A stretch of DNA of 17,272 nt from DATEJJ01 sp039649115 (lineage in GTDB: Bacteria > Actinomycetota > Actinomycetes > Mycobacteriales > Micromonosporaceae), in contig JBBWZQ010000194.1 of the NCBI GenBank assembly GCA_039649115.1, forward strand, positions 1 through 17,272, given 5' to 3'. Shown here piece after piece: positions 1-7,097 of the stretch. Under the pieces are notes generated by a model. The model was not told the origin of the DNA, did not search any database, and saw nothing but the letters and a program-made list of their open reading frames with translations. Position numbers and translations under genes: made by a program. Within the stretch, counting starts at the first letter, position 1. Each line of letters starts with the position of its first letter.

Positions 1-288
1 ACCGCAGCCATCCCCCGCCACGACCACGAACCACCGCCGCACCAGTAGCGGGACATCAGCGGACTGCGTCGATCCGACCGAGCCAAGCCCGCCCGAAGGA
101 TTCGCATCAAATCGGGCGGTTCGCGCCAGATGAACCGGGACAGTCCGAGGTCACCGCGCCATAGATGTCGACACCCAACATGGGCGCGGGCTGGCGACGA
201 CGTATTGCTCGTCGCCGAACCTGAGGATCGCTCGCGCCATCGGTTCGACCAGAGTACTCACGGTCTGTCCAAAGTGGAGGATATGTCG
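1..288. other. Non-coding left edge
   Basis: No convincing gene was found here. Open frames run across it on both strands, but they are continuations of shadow frames of the signalling operon and match no protein family I know. It lies downstream of the minus-strand lipoprotein gene and probably holds the 3' untranslated region of that operon. Its only clear structure is the hairpin at 89-119. Confidence 0.5.
89..119 (-). terminator. Possible terminator hairpin after the signalling operon
   Basis: CCGCCCGA (89-96) is the exact reverse complement of TCGGGCGG (112-119), giving an 8-bp GC-rich stem with a 15-nt loop. There is no T-tract, and it sits about 170 nt beyond the lipoprotein stop. It could equally end a gene that enters from the left edge on the plus strand. 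Confidence 0.35.
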
Positions 289-795
289 CTACCGCTGTCC
301 CCGGCATTTCCGGGGGCCGACGCGCTGCCCGGCACCGACGATGGTGACCTGGGCCTGGATTTCCGGTGCCGTGGCGGCGGCCGTGCACACGATCTGCTCG
401 ACGGCCAGTGTGGACAGTTCGCTGGCCGGAGTGGACAGGGTCACCACCAGGTGGCCGGCCGGGTTGGCGGTTACCGACAACGGGCTGGCTCCGGGCGGGA
501 CGTCGGTGGCGAGTCCCTGCGCCTGTTCCGTCGCGGTGGGTCCGGCTGCCAGCAGCGTGAGCGTGTCCGCTGGGGACAGTGGTGGACCAGCGGGCCGCGC
601 TACCGCCGTGAGTCGGCCGTTTTTCACCAGGTAGAGGGTGATCGCCATGGTCGGGTCGACGGCTCCGCGGGGCGGGTCGCCGCCGGTGATGACGCCGCTG
701 GGTTGCACGCCGCAGCCGGCCACGGCGCCAAGTGATACGGCGACAAGTGATACAAGGCCCGCGGCGAGCACGCGGCGGGCGAGCCCGGTCCTCAC
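289..795 (-). CDS. GerMN-domain lipoprotein of a two-component operon
   Basis: This encodes a 168-aa exported lipoprotein. The N-terminus has basic residues, a hydrophobic stretch and the lipobox AVAGC with Cys28 as the lipidated residue. The mature part looks like a single GerMN domain: a strand segment around ITLYLVKNGRL, then LLAAGPTATEQAQGLATDVP, then an alternating hydrophobic strand and a terminal helix with VEQIVCTAAA. The start is GTG at 795, overlapping the kinase stop as GTGA, with GGAG about 8 nt upstream, so the two genes are translationally coupled. GerMN domains are known from spore-germination GerM and from LpqB, the lipoprotein partner of the MtrAB two-component system. LpqB is much longer, so this is a minimal GerMN-only relative. 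I infer that it modulates the kinase encoded upstream from the outer face of the membrane. The GerMN assignment is fairly secure; the regulatory role is inferred. Confidence 0.8.
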   Translation of the reverse strand: MRTGLARRVLAAGLVSLVAVSLGAVAGCGVQPSGVITGGDPPRGAVDPTMAITLYLVKNGRLTAVARPAGPPLSPADTLTLLAAGPTATEQAQGLATDVPPGASPLSVTANPAGHLVVTLSTPASELSTLAVEQIVCTAAATAPEIQAQVTIVGAGQRVGPRKCRGQR

Positions 796-2324
796 TCGGC
801 GTCTCCGTCCGGATCGTTTGCCCGGCGGGGCAGGCGCAGCGTGAATAGGGCGCCGTCCGGGGCGTTGGTGACGGTGAGGCTGCCCCGGTGCAGCCGCGCG
901 TTCTCCCGCGCGATGGCGAGGCCGAGGCCGCTGCCCTCGGACCTGGCCCTGGCCGCGTTGGCCTTGTAGAACCGGTCGAACACGTGCGGCAGCACTGCTT
1001 CCTCCAGCCCCGGTCCATGGTCGCGGACCTCAAGAACGATCCAGTACGGGTCGGCGGAAAGCCGTACCGACACCGGTGGCTCGCCATGCCGCAGGGCGTT
1101 ACCGACCAGGTTCGCGAGGATGACATCCACCCGGCGCGGGTCCAGCCGTGCCGTCACCGCGGCTGGAAGCTCGGTGTGCACCAGGTCGGACCAGCCCCGG
1201 GCACGCAGGGTCGCGCCGACCAACTCGGCCACGTCGACCTCGTTCAACGCGAGAGTCGCGACACCGGAGTCGAACCGGCTGATCTCGATCAGGTCGTTCA
1301 CCAGCCCGGTAAGGTTGAGCGTCTCCTGGCTGACCAGCCTGGCGGCCCGGCCCGCGGGCTCGGGCAGCCCGGCCGCCTCCTCGTCGAGGACGTCAGCGAC
1401 CGCGGCGAGTGCGGCCAGCGGGGTACGCAGCTCGTGGGACACGTCGGCCACGAACCGGCGGGCGTCGGCCTCCATCTCGCGGAGCTGCTTGACGTGCCGT
1501 TCCAGCTCCGCGGCGGTGCGGTTGAACGTGCGGGCCAGATCGGCCAGCTCGTCGGAGCCGCGGACCACGATCCTGGTCCGCAGCTCGCCCTCACCCAGCC
1601 GGCGTGCCGCCCGGCCGAGCTCGCGCACCGGTCGCAGCACGCCACGGGTGGCCAGTAACGCGAGGACGACCGCGAACGCCAGGGCCACCCCGCCGGTGAG
1701 CCAGGCGGATGTGGCGAGCCCGTCGATGCTGCGCTGCTCGGGAAGCAGGCTGCGCGCGGCGTACACCTCAATGCCGGATACCCGCGTCGTGCGGTCCCGC
1801 TCGACGATCAGTAACGGCGTACCGATGATCAGGATGACCTGACCCTGCCACTTCACGCGTTGCCACGCGATGTCGCCGCGGGCCACCGCTCGCCGCAGCT
1901 CCGGTGGAATCACCCGGAGATCCAGGCTGGCCGGCCCGGATCTCGGAATGGGATCCGGGCCTGCCGGCCCGCGTCCTGGGACGGGATCCAGGCCGGTCGG
2001 CGAGTGCGCCTCATGGTAGAAGGCGACCGCCAAGCTGTTCTGGTCTCGTACGGCGCTGGCGATCTTGCCGAGCTCGGCCGGGCCCGGCGTCGGGGTCCGT
2101 AACGGGTAGAGCGCCTCCAGGCGGCTTGTCATCGCCTGTACTGCGGCATCCTGGGTCCTCTGCAGGATGGCGTTGCGGGCTTGGACGTACATCCCGCCCG
2201 CGACCGCCGCCGCGGTGACCACAGACAGCAGCGCGAACGCGAACAGTAGCCGGGCGCGCAGCCCCAGGCTCGGCCGAGGTGCCACCGGCGGCTTACACCG
2301 GCCCGAACCGGTACCCGAACCCAC
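792..2324 (-). CDS. Membrane sensor histidine kinase (HAMP-HisKA-HATPase)
   Basis: This encodes a two-pass membrane histidine kinase of up to 510 aa. The order is TM1 (about 21-46), an extracellular sensor loop (about 47-205), TM2 (about 206-227), HAMP (about 228-282), a HisKA dimerisation helix with DVSHELRTPL and phospho-acceptor His297, and a HATPase_c domain with the N box around NLVGNALRH (405-413), DHGPG (435-439) and GSGLGLAI (464-471). All catalytic motifs are intact. The sensor loop contains a Gly/Pro-rich stretch of 11-residue repeats (111-143). The longest start, GTG 2324, overlaps the response-regulator gene by 32 bp. GTG 2285, 7 nt past the regulator stop, gives 497 aa and is equally possible, since neither has a clear ribosome binding site. 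Three TTA leucine codons (residues 75, 171, 223) are notable in such GC-rich DNA. It should phosphorylate the adjacent regulator; the signal is unknown, but the neighbours suggest the cell wall. Confidence 0.93.
   Translation of the reverse strand: MGSGTGSGRCKPPVAPRPSLGLRARLLFAFALLSVVTAAAVAGGMYVQARNAILQRTQDAAVQAMTSRLEALYPLRTPTPGPAELGKIASAVRDQNSLAVAFYHEAHSPTGLDPVPGRGPAGPDPIPRSGPASLDLRVIPPELRRAVARGDIAWQRVKWQGQVILIIGTPLLIVERDRTTRVSGIEVYAARSLLPEQRSIDGLATSAWLTGGVALAFAVVLALLATRGVLRPVRELGRAARRLGEGELRTRIVVRGSDELADLARTFNRTAAELERHVKQLREMEADARRFVADVSHELRTPLAALAAVADVLDEEAAGLPEPAGRAARLVSQETLNLTGLVNDLIEISRFDSGVATLALNEVDVAELVGATLRARGWSDLVHTELPAAVTARLDPRRVDVILANLVGNALRHGEPPVSVRLSADPYWIVLEVRDHGPGLEEAVLPHVFDRFYKANAARARSEGSGLGLAIARENARLHRGSLTVTNAPDGALFTLRLPRRANDPDGDAE
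1923..1998 (-). repeat. 33-bp imperfect repeat coding for 11-aa units in the kinase sensor loop
   Basis: GCCGGCCCG at 1930-1938 and 1963-1971, and GGATCC at 1951-1956 and 1984-1989, are both spaced by 33 bp. In protein they make units beginning GLDPVP, GPDPIP and the more diverged SLDLRV (residues 111, 122 and 133). Confidence 0.7.
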
Positions 2325-2982
2325 GCACCGTCTGCACGTAGACGGGCGCGGTCGAGTCGTCCTCGATCTTCGCGCGCAACCGCTGCACGCACGCGTCCAC
2401 GAGACGCGAGTCGCCGAAATACCCGTGCTCCCACACCGACTCCAGCAGTTGCTGGCGGCTGTGTACCCGGCCCGGCGTGCCGGAGAGCTCGAGCAGCAGG
2501 CGCAGCTCGGTCGGGGCGAGGCTGACCGGTACGCCGCGGTTGGCGACCACCAGCCCGGCCCGATCGACGGTCAGGTCCCCGTAGCGCTCCAGCTCCGCCT
2601 GGTCCCGGCCGATCCGCCGCAGCACGGCGCGAATGCGTGCCTCAAGCACCCTGGGCTGTACCGGCTTGATCACGTAATCGTCGGCGCCCACTTCCAACCC
2701 GGCCACCACGTCCATGTCGTCGCCGCGCGCGGTCAGCATGATGATCGGTACCTCTCCGGCGGCCCGGATGCGGCGGCATACCTCGAACCCGTCCATGCCA
2801 GGCAACATCAGATCGAGCACGACGACGTCGGGAAGGTCCGTACGCAGCAGGTCCAGCCCCTGCTCGCCGGACTCCACCGCGCGCACCCGGTGCCCATGCC
2901 GGGTCAGGGCCAGCTCAAGGCCCTCCCGCACGGCCGGGTCATCCTCGATCAACAACACTCGCGACCCGCCGCCGAGCTTCAC
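2293..2982 (-). CDS. OmpR-family response regulator
   Basis: This encodes a 229-aa transcription regulator and is the first gene of the minus-strand operon. The receiver domain (about 7-122) has the acidic pair Glu13/Asp14-Asp15, phosphorylation site Asp57 within VVVLDLMLPGMDG, Thr84 and Lys106 in DDYVIKP. A C-terminal winged helix (about 130-229) ends in the family-typical run with VDACVQRLRAKIE and VRGFGYRF. The start is GTG at 2982, with GGAG about 7 nt upstream. It overlaps the kinase gene, so the two are co-transcribed. OmpR-type regulators bind tandem half-sites about 10-11 bp apart, and such a repeat lies at 3058-3078 between this gene and the divergent carboxypeptidase. I infer that it may regulate that gene and its own operon. 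MtrA, CseB and VanR are members of the same broad family, but I cannot assign orthology. Confidence 0.93.
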   Translation of the reverse strand: MKLGGGSRVLLIEDDPAVREGLELALTRHGHRVRAVESGEQGLDLLRTDLPDVVVLDLMLPGMDGFEVCRRIRAAGEVPIIMLTARGDDMDVVAGLEVGADDYVIKPVQPRVLEARIRAVLRRIGRDQAELERYGDLTVDRAGLVVANRGVPVSLAPTELRLLLELSGTPGRVHSRQQLLESVWEHGYFGDSRLVDACVQRLRAKIEDDSTAPVYVQTVRGFGYRFGPV

Positions 2983-3057
2983 AGCACGCTCCGTAACTCG
3001 CCCCGCCGGTCAACCCCATCCACTGTCGGCCCACCGTGTCTGCGCCTCGTCCGCGCC

Positions 3058-3113
3058 GTGTCATGGTTGTGTCACGGTCGCGCCGACGGTGGCCGCCGTG
3101 GAGAAACCGTGAC
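3058..3113. promoter_or_regulatory. Candidate response-regulator operator in a divergent promoter region
   Basis: GTGTCATGGT (3058-3067) and GTGTCACGGT (3069-3078) form a direct repeat with an 11-bp period and one mismatch over 10 bp. The second half-site core GTCACGGT (3071-3078) recurs inverted as ACCGTGAC (3106-3113), a perfect 8-bp match. Tandem 11-bp phasing is typical of OmpR-family sites. It lies in the only regulatory DNA shared by the two-component operon and the VanY-like gene. Confidence 0.5.
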
Positions 3114-3158
3114 CTGCGGCGGAAGGCGCCCGCACATTCGGTGCCAACCGTAGTCGTC

Positions 3159-3734
3159 ATGAGCGAACCACGCACCCTCCCACCTCGGCCCCGAGACCGG
3201 CTGTACGCCGCGGTGACGCTGGTGCTCGCCGTGCTCCTGCTGCCTGCGGCGCTCGCCCGCCATCCCGGCCGCGCCCGCGAACTGGCCTGCCGCTGGGCGT
3301 TGCGGATGCGATTCCCCGCCGAGGACCTCACCGGGCTCACCGACGGCGCCAGGGCGGCGTTCACCGCGGCACGCACCGAGGCGCTCTGGCGTCACGGCCA
3401 GCTCGTCGGCCTCACGTCAGGATACCGTGATCCCATTGTCCAACAACGGATGTTCGACGAGGAGGTGCGCCGCTCCGGCTCCCCGGCCCCGGCACGAATG
3501 CTCGTGCTACCACCGGCGGAATCCAACCACGTCAACGGGATCGCGCTGGACGTGCGCCCGCACGAAGGCGCGCGCTGGCTCGAGGAACACGGCGCCCGCT
3601 ACCACCTCTACCGGATGTACGACAACGAGTGGTGGCACTTCGAGTACCGCCCAGACAGCGGCGGCACGCCACCACGACGACGCCCCACCCCGGCGTGGGC
3701 CACGCGTTACGCGGACGCGCCAGGCGCGCGATAG
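3159..3734 (+). CDS. VanY-like M15 zinc D,D-carboxypeptidase, membrane anchored
   Basis: This encodes a 191-aa peptidase of the M15 (VanY/D-Ala-D-Ala carboxypeptidase) family, expected to remove the terminal D-Ala from peptidoglycan stem peptides outside the membrane. A hydrophobic segment at about 15-33 is a signal anchor or uncleaved signal. The diagnostic motifs are SGYRD (88-92), SNHVNGIALD with zinc ligands His124 and Asp131, and EWWH with catalytic Glu157 and zinc ligand His160. All expected active-site residues are present. I chose ATG 3159 because it places the hydrophobic segment near the N-terminus; the frame is open farther upstream but covers the putative operator. The ribosome binding site is weak. 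The gene is divergent from the two-component operon, an arrangement often seen for a regulated target. Resistance to glycopeptides cannot be inferred, because vanH/A/X-type genes are absent from the window. Confidence 0.88.
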   Translation: MSEPRTLPPRPRDRLYAAVTLVLAVLLLPAALARHPGRARELACRWALRMRFPAEDLTGLTDGARAAFTAARTEALWRHGQLVGLTSGYRDPIVQQRMFDEEVRRSGSPAPARMLVLPPAESNHVNGIALDVRPHEGARWLEEHGARYHLYRMYDNEWWHFEYRPDSGGTPPRRRPTPAWATRYADAPGAR

Positions 3735-3748
3735 CGATCGTGTCGCTA
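3732..3748 (+). terminator. Short hairpin over the carboxypeptidase stop codon
   Basis: TAGCGA (3732-3737, including the TAG stop) pairs exactly with TCGCTA (3743-3748) around a 5-nt loop. The stem is short and lacks a T-tract, so it is a weak terminator candidate. Confidence 0.3.
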
Positions 3749-4086
3749 CGTTGGGTGCAACACCGGGGGCTGTGAGCCGCGCCCAGCATGCCGCACTCCG
3801 GTCGGCACCCACACCCGGGTCCGGGTCAAGATCCGGGTCTTGTCGAGATACGGTGACATCACGCGCACAGGCCGGTGGCATTCGCGACGAAGTATCGAAG
3901 CCATGACCAGCAGCGCGCAGGACTATCTCGTCCCACAACGAGCACTCCCCAGGGCATGGGGGGCCTGGATCGGCACTCTGTCCTCATCGGACTCTTCGGG
4001 TTATGCGGAGGTGTCCGCGGACGTCCGGTTGCCGCACGATGGTGCCCCGCCTTGGCCATCCTCCCTCGCGTGGGGAGGGCGATGAC
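3735..4086. other. 352-bp intergenic region
   Basis: I find no supported gene here. A plus-strand open frame at 3840-4085 has poor third-position GC and no recognisable motif. Three CCGGGT copies (3815, 3821, 3833) and a small hairpin (CAAGA 3827-3831 / TCTTG 3838-3842) are the only visible structures. The promoter of the downstream hydrolase should be here, but I see no confident -35/-10 pair. Confidence 0.45.
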
Positions 4087-5322
4087 ATGGAGTCGGATTC
4101 CGTACGTGGTGTCGACCGGCGGCGGCTGGCCAAATGGGGCGGGTTGGCGGCGGCCGGCGCGGTGGCCGCCGTGCCGCTGGTGAGCGCCGGGCTCGCCCAC
4201 GCCGGCACCACCCCCGCCGCGCCTGACCAGGTTCCGCCGGACACGCTGCCCGATGGCGCCTACGACCGGTACGTGGCGCAGCTGGCCGCGCAGGGCAAGT
4301 TCTCCGGTGTGGTGCTGCTGTCGCACCGGGGCCGCACGGTGCTGTCCCGCAGCTACGGCATGGCCGACCGGGAGAAGGGGATCCGCAACGGCGAGGGCAC
4401 CGCGTTCAGCCTCAGTTCGGCGGGCAAGCCGTTCAACGCGGTGGCCATCTTGCAGCTGGCGCAGCAGGGCAAGCTGCAGCTGTACGACACGGTGGGTAAG
4501 CACCTGACGGGCTTCGCCACGGACATCGCCGAGCAGGTGACCATCCACCACATGCTGACCGGCGCCTCCGGGATGAGTGCCCCAGACCCGGACGTGCAGC
4601 GCGTCTTCCAGAGTCAGGACGAGGTGCACGAGTACTACGCGCAATGGGCACGGCAGTCCAAGCTGGTGGCCCCGGTCGGCACGCCCACCAGCCACGCCGC
4701 CCCCGATTCGATCATTCCCGGGCTGATTGTGGAGGCGGTGACCGGCACAACGTACTGGGACTACGTCCAGGAGAACATCTTCCAGCGCAGCGGCATGACC
4801 GGGTCGGGGTTCTACACCAGGCCGCAGTGGCTGACCGACGCACACATCGCGCACCCGTACATGACGCTGGCCGACGGCAGCCAGGTCGACGCGCTGACCA
4901 ACCTGGACAAGGGCAGCCCGCGCCCGGAGCTACTGGACAAGAACCCGGGCCGTGCCTTCATCGACGCCCCCGGAGACGGCGGCTTTCTCACCGCGCCGGA
5001 TCTGGTCCGGTTCGGGCGCGCGCTGGCCGACGGCACGCTGCTGGACCGGCCCTGGGCCGACGTGCTCACCGCGGCCAACACCCCCATCGGACCCGGGACG
5101 TTCGGTGCTTACCTGTGTGCGATCTCCATCGTCGGCAGTCAGTGGATGTACGAGCGCGGCGGTGGAAACCCCGGTGTCGGGGCCAACTGGGACATCTACC
5201 CGTACACCGGCTGGGTCGGCGTCATCCTCAGCAACATCGACGGCGCGCCACTGGTGGACATGATCGGGCAGGAGATGCACGCCATCACCGGAGTCGCGCC
5301 CGGCGCGGGATCGGGTGGCTGA
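4087..5322 (+). CDS. Tat-exported serine beta-lactamase-like hydrolase
   Basis: This encodes a 411-aa member of the class C beta-lactamase / esterase / D,D-peptidase superfamily. It starts at ATG 4087 with GGGGAGGG about 7 nt upstream. The N-terminus has RRRLAKW followed by a hydrophobic segment and a probable AHA-G cleavage near residue 39, indicating Tat export. The nucleophile motif is SAGK (Ser111, Lys114) within FSLSSAGKPF, and the third motif is RGGGNPG (about 357-363). At the position of the usual YxN motif, just before GLIVEAVTG, the sequence reads HAA (203-205), so the general-base Tyr and its Asn partner appear to be replaced. The protein may be an altered-mechanism esterase or peptidase, or a binding protein, rather than an antibiotic-hydrolysing enzyme. 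It is a single gene, 123 bp upstream of the exporter operon. The fold is secure; the substrate is unknown. Confidence 0.85.
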   Translation: MESDSVRGVDRRRLAKWGGLAAAGAVAAVPLVSAGLAHAGTTPAAPDQVPPDTLPDGAYDRYVAQLAAQGKFSGVVLLSHRGRTVLSRSYGMADREKGIRNGEGTAFSLSSAGKPFNAVAILQLAQQGKLQLYDTVGKHLTGFATDIAEQVTIHHMLTGASGMSAPDPDVQRVFQSQDEVHEYYAQWARQSKLVAPVGTPTSHAAPDSIIPGLIVEAVTGTTYWDYVQENIFQRSGMTGSGFYTRPQWLTDAHIAHPYMTLADGSQVDALTNLDKGSPRPELLDKNPGRAFIDAPGDGGFLTAPDLVRFGRALADGTLLDRPWADVLTAANTPIGPGTFGAYLCAISIVGSQWMYERGGGNPGVGANWDIYPYTGWVGVILSNIDGAPLVDMIGQEMHAITGVAPGAGSGG

Positions 5323-5404
5323 GATGGTCCGGCGGCTGACCCGAAGAGCAGGGATCTCCTGAGCTCGGCGCCGGTTGGCCTTCAGGAACACCGCCGCATC
5401 CAAC

Positions 5405-5414
5405 ACACCGGTGT
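5405..5414. promoter_or_regulatory. Palindrome upstream of the exporter operon
   Basis: ACACCGGTGT is a perfect 10-bp palindrome, partly flanked by CAACAC on both sides (5401-5406 and 5415-5420). It lies 32 bp before the operon start codon, where an operator could sit. No partner regulator is identified. Confidence 0.25.
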
Positions 5415-5445
5415 CAACACAATCACCGCACACGCGGAAGGAATC

Positions 5446-6000
5446 ATGAGTAGAAGACGACGGCCGCTGGCCGTCCTTGCCATGGTCGCCCTGGTCAGCG
5501 CGGGCTGTTCGAACGCACCTGCCACGACCAGCAACGGCAACACGGCCGCAGGCAACACCGCCGCCGGCACCGCCACCACTCGTGAGGAGGCGATGAAGTT
5601 CGCCCAGTGCATGCGCGACAACGGCGTCAGCGAGTTCCCGGACCCGGACCCGTCGGGCGAGCTCACGCTTGACGGGGTATTGAACGGCACGTCGCTGGAC
5701 CCGAACACCTCGGCGTGGAAGAGGGCCATCAGCGTGTGCAAGGACCTGCAGCCACCGGGGTTCACCGGCCACAAACGGAGCGCCGCGGAGCAGAAGGCGG
5801 CCCTCAAGTTCGCCCAGTGCGTACGCGACAATGGCGTGAAGGACTTCCCGGACCCCACGCCAGACGCGCCCCTGATCGATACGAATCAAATCCCGTCCGC
5901 CGCAACGAAGAGTGGCATGAACAAACTCAACGCCGCGGCGCAGCAGTGCGGCGACTACGCGAAGGGCGCCGGCGTCACGGCCGGCGGAAACACCAAGTGA
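5446..6000 (+). CDS. Lipoprotein with duplicated FAQCxRDNGV repeat, first gene of exporter operon
   Basis: This encodes a 184-aa exported lipoprotein. Arg-rich start and hydrophobic core lead to lipobox VSAGC with Cys21, followed by a low-complexity Asn/Thr/Ala linker (about 24-45). The rest is two copies of one unit. KFAQCMRDNGVSEFPDP begins at residue 51 and KFAQCVRDNGVKDFPDP at residue 121. Each has a second Cys 43 residues after the first (Cys55/Cys98 and Cys125/Cys168), so the duplication has an exact 70-residue (210-bp) period and suggests one disulfide per repeat. GGAAGGAA precedes the ATG. The stop overlaps the next start as GTGA, placing it at the head of a MacAB-like operon. Similar small lipoproteins beside adaptor/ABC exporter genes are familiar in actinomycete genomes, but their function is unknown to me; a substrate-binding or chaperone role for the exporter is an inference. 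Confidence 0.8.
   Translation: MSRRRRPLAVLAMVALVSAGCSNAPATTSNGNTAAGNTAAGTATTREEAMKFAQCMRDNGVSEFPDPDPSGELTLDGVLNGTSLDPNTSAWKRAISVCKDLQPPGFTGHKRSAAEQKAALKFAQCVRDNGVKDFPDPTPDAPLIDTNQIPSAATKSGMNKLNAAAQQCGDYAKGAGVTAGGNTK
5596..5856 (+). repeat. Internal 210-bp-period duplication in the lipoprotein gene
   Basis: The segments beginning AAGTTCGCCCAGTGC at 5596 and at 5806 are near identical over about 30 bp and encode the two conserved motifs, spaced exactly 210 bp apart. Confidence 0.8.
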
Positions 6001-7097
6001 AGCGGAAGACTTGGCTGCTGATCGCAGCGACCGTCCTGGTTGCCGTCACCGCTACCGGCAGCGTGGTCGTCGCGTCCCGTTCGAAGAAGGCGACTCCGGC
6101 CGCACAGGAACTTCCGGCGAACACCGCGACGGTGGAAAAGGGGACGCTATCGGCCATGATCTCCCTGGACGGGACCCTGACCTATCGGGCGCGACCGGAC
6201 GGCTCGCCGTACCCGGTGATCAACCAGGCCCACGGGATATACACCAGGCTGCCCGATGACGGCGACGAGGTCAACTGCGGCGACGTGCTCTACCGGGTGG
6301 ACGGCAACCCGGTGCTGGTGTTGTGCGGCACGGTCCCGGCCTACCGCGACCTGCACCGAGGCGATGTGGGCGACGACGTCCGTCAACTCAACTGGAACCT
6401 GCACAAGCTCGGCAGGGACGCCGCCGCCGGCGTCGCTGTCGATCCCCAGGACAACGGTTTCACCTGGAAGACCCAGCAGGCTCTCAGGGTGCTCCAGCAC
6501 GACAAGGGCGTTGATCTGACCGGAAAGCTGGGTATCGGTGATGCGGTCTTCCTGCCCGAGTCGGTCCGGATCGCCAAGGTGACCGGCGTGCTCGGTGGCT
6601 CCGCCCAGCCGGGGGCACAGGTCGCGCAGGGCACATCCGACACGCTCGAGGTGCAGGTGGCCCTCGATCCGTCGCAGCAGGGTGAGGTGAACAAGGGCGA
6701 CCGTGCGCAGATCACTCTGCCCGGCAACAAGTCGGTGACAGGAAAGGTGGACCGGCTGGGCAGAGTCGCCCAGGTCCCCGCCGGGCAGAACACCAACGTC
6801 GGGGATGCCACCATCCCGGCTTACCTCAGTCTCGATGACCCCGGGATGGCACGCGGGCTCGACAGGGCCCCGGCTCTGGTCAAAATCACGACCACGGAAG
6901 TGGAGAACGCTCTGAGCGTGCCGGTTACCGCGATCGTCGGGAAGTCCGGCGGCGGGTTCGCGGTCGAGGCCGTGCGCGCCGGCGGGCGGCGCGAGGTGGT
7001 CGCCGTGAAGCTTGGCCTGTTCGACACCGCAGGCGGACGAGTGCAGGTCGAGGGCGATCTCCGCGAAGGCGATCACGTGGTGGTGCCGTCGTCATGA
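5997..7097 (+). CDS. Periplasmic adaptor (MacA-like) with peptidoglycan-binding domain
   Basis: This encodes a 366-aa membrane-fusion/adaptor protein of an ABC export system. The start is GTG at 5997, overlapping the lipoprotein stop (GTGA). A single N-terminal TM anchor (about 5-27) is followed by a short linker, then the beta-barrel/lipoyl-type part from about residue 43 (VEKGTLSAMISLDGTL). A peptidoglycan-binding_1-like domain (about 118-187, from HRGDVGDDVRQLNWNLHKLG to IGDAVFLPESVRI) replaces the coiled-coil hairpin of Gram-negative MacA. The C-terminal half (about 195-366) is a barrel and membrane-proximal domain. Cys94 and Cys110 flank NPVLVL and could form a disulfide outside the cell. 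The gene overlaps the ATPase start by ATGA. I infer that the protein ties the permease to the cell wall; the cargo is unknown. Confidence 0.86.
   Translation: MKRKTWLLIAATVLVAVTATGSVVVASRSKKATPAAQELPANTATVEKGTLSAMISLDGTLTYRARPDGSPYPVINQAHGIYTRLPDDGDEVNCGDVLYRVDGNPVLVLCGTVPAYRDLHRGDVGDDVRQLNWNLHKLGRDAAAGVAVDPQDNGFTWKTQQALRVLQHDKGVDLTGKLGIGDAVFLPESVRIAKVTGVLGGSAQPGAQVAQGTSDTLEVQVALDPSQQGEVNKGDRAQITLPGNKSVTGKVDRLGRVAQVPAGQNTNVGDATIPAYLSLDDPGMARGLDRAPALVKITTTEVENALSVPVTAIVGKSGGGFAVEAVRAGGRREVVAVKLGLFDTAGGRVQVEGDLREGDHVVVPSS

Noticed and set aside
130..735. Plus-strand open frame of 201 codons opposite the lipoprotein
   Set aside because: It is antisense to a lipoprotein with a clear lipobox and GerMN-like domain; it has no motif and no ribosome binding site.
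107..1126. Long minus-strand open frame of 339 codons
   Set aside because: It overlaps the kinase and lipoprotein genes in another frame and is dominated by Arg/Pro/Gly runs typical of GC-rich shadow frames.
888..1658. Plus-strand open frame of 256 codons
   Set aside because: It is antisense to the HAMP/HisKA/HATPase part of the kinase, whose motifs are all intact.
3159..3734. Glycopeptide-resistance cluster
   Set aside because: A VanY-like enzyme next to a two-component system invites the idea, but no ligase, dehydrogenase or VanX-type dipeptidase gene is present in the window.
3840..4085. 81-codon plus-strand frame before the hydrolase
   Set aside because: Third-position GC is low for this genome, there are no motifs, and it ends at the ribosome binding site/start of the hydrolase. 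It is probably non-coding.
3859..4854. 331-codon minus-strand frame
   Set aside because: It is antisense to the hydrolase with its SxxK and Tat signal, and has His/Gln/Arg-rich shadow composition.
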